In this document: one piece after another, positions 63,176-64,000 of the stretch
Position numbering within the stretch: the stretch's first letter is position 1
Layout of the letters: every line of letters starts with the position of its first letter
Assembly: GCA_963931925.1 (NCBI GenBank)
Contig: OZ007567.1
Span: forward strand, 87,097,101-87,161,100
DNA from: Onchidella celtica
Taxonomy: Eukaryota; Mollusca; Gastropoda; Systellommatophora; Onchidiidae
Length of the DNA stretch: 64,000 nt
Direction: 5' to 3'
Program-made: the position numbers and the translations under genes
The notes under the pieces: model-generated
Databases searched by the model: none
The model's input: only the letters and a program-made list of their open reading frames with translations
Told to the model about the DNA's origin: nothing

Positions 63176-63345
63176 GATCAAAATGTCTGGAAGTAGTTGA
63201 AGGATTGATTGCAGGAGAATTGGTCATCAACAAGGTGCTTGACTTTAAATATAAACCTATATCTCTGTCGGTTTTAATAAAAAAAAGCTATATGTACGTA
63301 CATTGTGTAAGCGGACGGATACCAAATGCTTAAATTCCCAATGAT
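63176..63345 (-). promoter_or_regulatory. Conserved upstream block of EGF gene 5
   Basis: Read on the minus strand: GATTATCATTGGGAATTTAA, GCATTTGGTATCCG, GACAGAGATATAGG (TATA-like), AAAGTCAAGCACCTTGTTGA and ATTCTCCTG before the start codon at 63175. The order is the same as in the + strand genes, although the gene is inverted. Confidence 0.58.
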
Positions 63346-64000
63346 AATCTAATAAAAACATTTTTCGTATCTATAGTTTTTGTAATGAATCTTGGTTTTA
63401 GACAGTTGTGCTTTGTCAACACTTTGTCATTTAAATTTGATAGACTCTCTATACCACAACATTTTAAAAAAGAAAACGAAGCTTAACATTAAACCAACGG
63501 ATTTAACAGCGACAAGCAAGCGGCCACATTTTCCACCGATATTTCCGTTGGAAGAAAGCAAGTACAAAAACATGGCTTCCAGAACAAATGCCACACACAA
63601 AGAAGTAATGTTTTACATCAAAAGTTAATTTATTCATTCCAGTGAAAAGCCCAATACATGATTACACCTACAACATTCATAAAATCCAACTATTCTCAAT
63701 TTACATGACAAGAATATTAAATTATTCAGTATTTAACAGCTAAAAATATGTAAAATGTTTCCCACCAAAAATCCTCGTGTACTTTAATGACCAGCCAAAG
63801 TTTTCGGTACCATCTAGCCATGTCCATTATCATAACTTTCTGTGAAAGCAAAGATCCAGCTATATTTAATATCGAAAATTAGCTATACCAAATATTGAAT
63901 AGGGAAGGATCATTTTTGGCATTGAAGAACTTCAAAGAATGTGGTCATGTGTCATTAGTAAACAAAAGAAAAGATAACTTTATGTAACATCGAGCATGTA
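63346..64000. other. Flank beyond EGF gene 5
   Basis: No gene, repeat array or element recognised. Confidence 0.5.

Overview
The window looks like nuclear DNA of a marine invertebrate, most likely a deuterostome (an echinoderm, hemichordate or cephalochordate type of genome). The support is: GT-AG spliced genes with introns of 0.3 to 8 kb, AT-rich intergenic DNA full of microsatellites and MITEs, a tRNA-derived SINE, and a Gmr1-type Ty3/gypsy element, a lineage first described from deuterostomes. Species cannot be fixed from sequence alone, and all splice sites were called by eye.

Region 1 (1-24.8 kb, + strand) holds the 3' two-thirds or so of one multi-exon gene. Nineteen exons (about 830 codons) encode repeated immunoglobulin-like ASH/MSP modules and best fit DLEC1 (CFAP81), a ciliary/axonemal protein. 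Its introns carry a 60-bp minisatellite, a TA-flanked MITE, a TTAA-flanked piggyBac-type MITE with twin palindromes, a SINE and a solo LTR. A second TTAA MITE sits in its 3' UTR.

Region 2 (25.4-63.4 kb) is a cluster of small secreted EGF-like peptide genes made by duplication: four on + (about 25.4, 31.5, 34.8 and 44.4 kb) and one on - (63.3-60.0 kb). Each has a signal-peptide exon of 67-70 nt and one six-cysteine EGF exon flanked by phase-1 introns. A very short third exon carries the stop, except where the stop lies in the EGF exon. One + copy is broken. The - gene encodes two EGF modules in tandem. All five share an upstream block of about 150 bp with a GATA-like site and, in most copies, a TATA-like stretch, so they are probably co-regulated.

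Mobile DNA has inflated the cluster. In the third gene, a P-superfamily-like transposon remnant with a THAP exon lies in intron 1. A non-autonomous LTR element sits four bases inside its left end and contains a further, inverted LTR of the same family, giving about 1 kb inverted arms. In the fourth gene, a whole-looking 6.55-kb Gmr1-like element (integrase upstream of reverse transcriptase, SCAN-like capsid, tRNA-Pro primer site, nearly identical LTRs, 5-bp target duplication) is inserted in a MITE inside the 3' UTR intron. Between the first two copies lies a 2.7-kb TATC / GATCT satellite tract broken by another solo LTR.

No rRNA, functional tRNA, CRISPR array or prokaryotic operon was seen.
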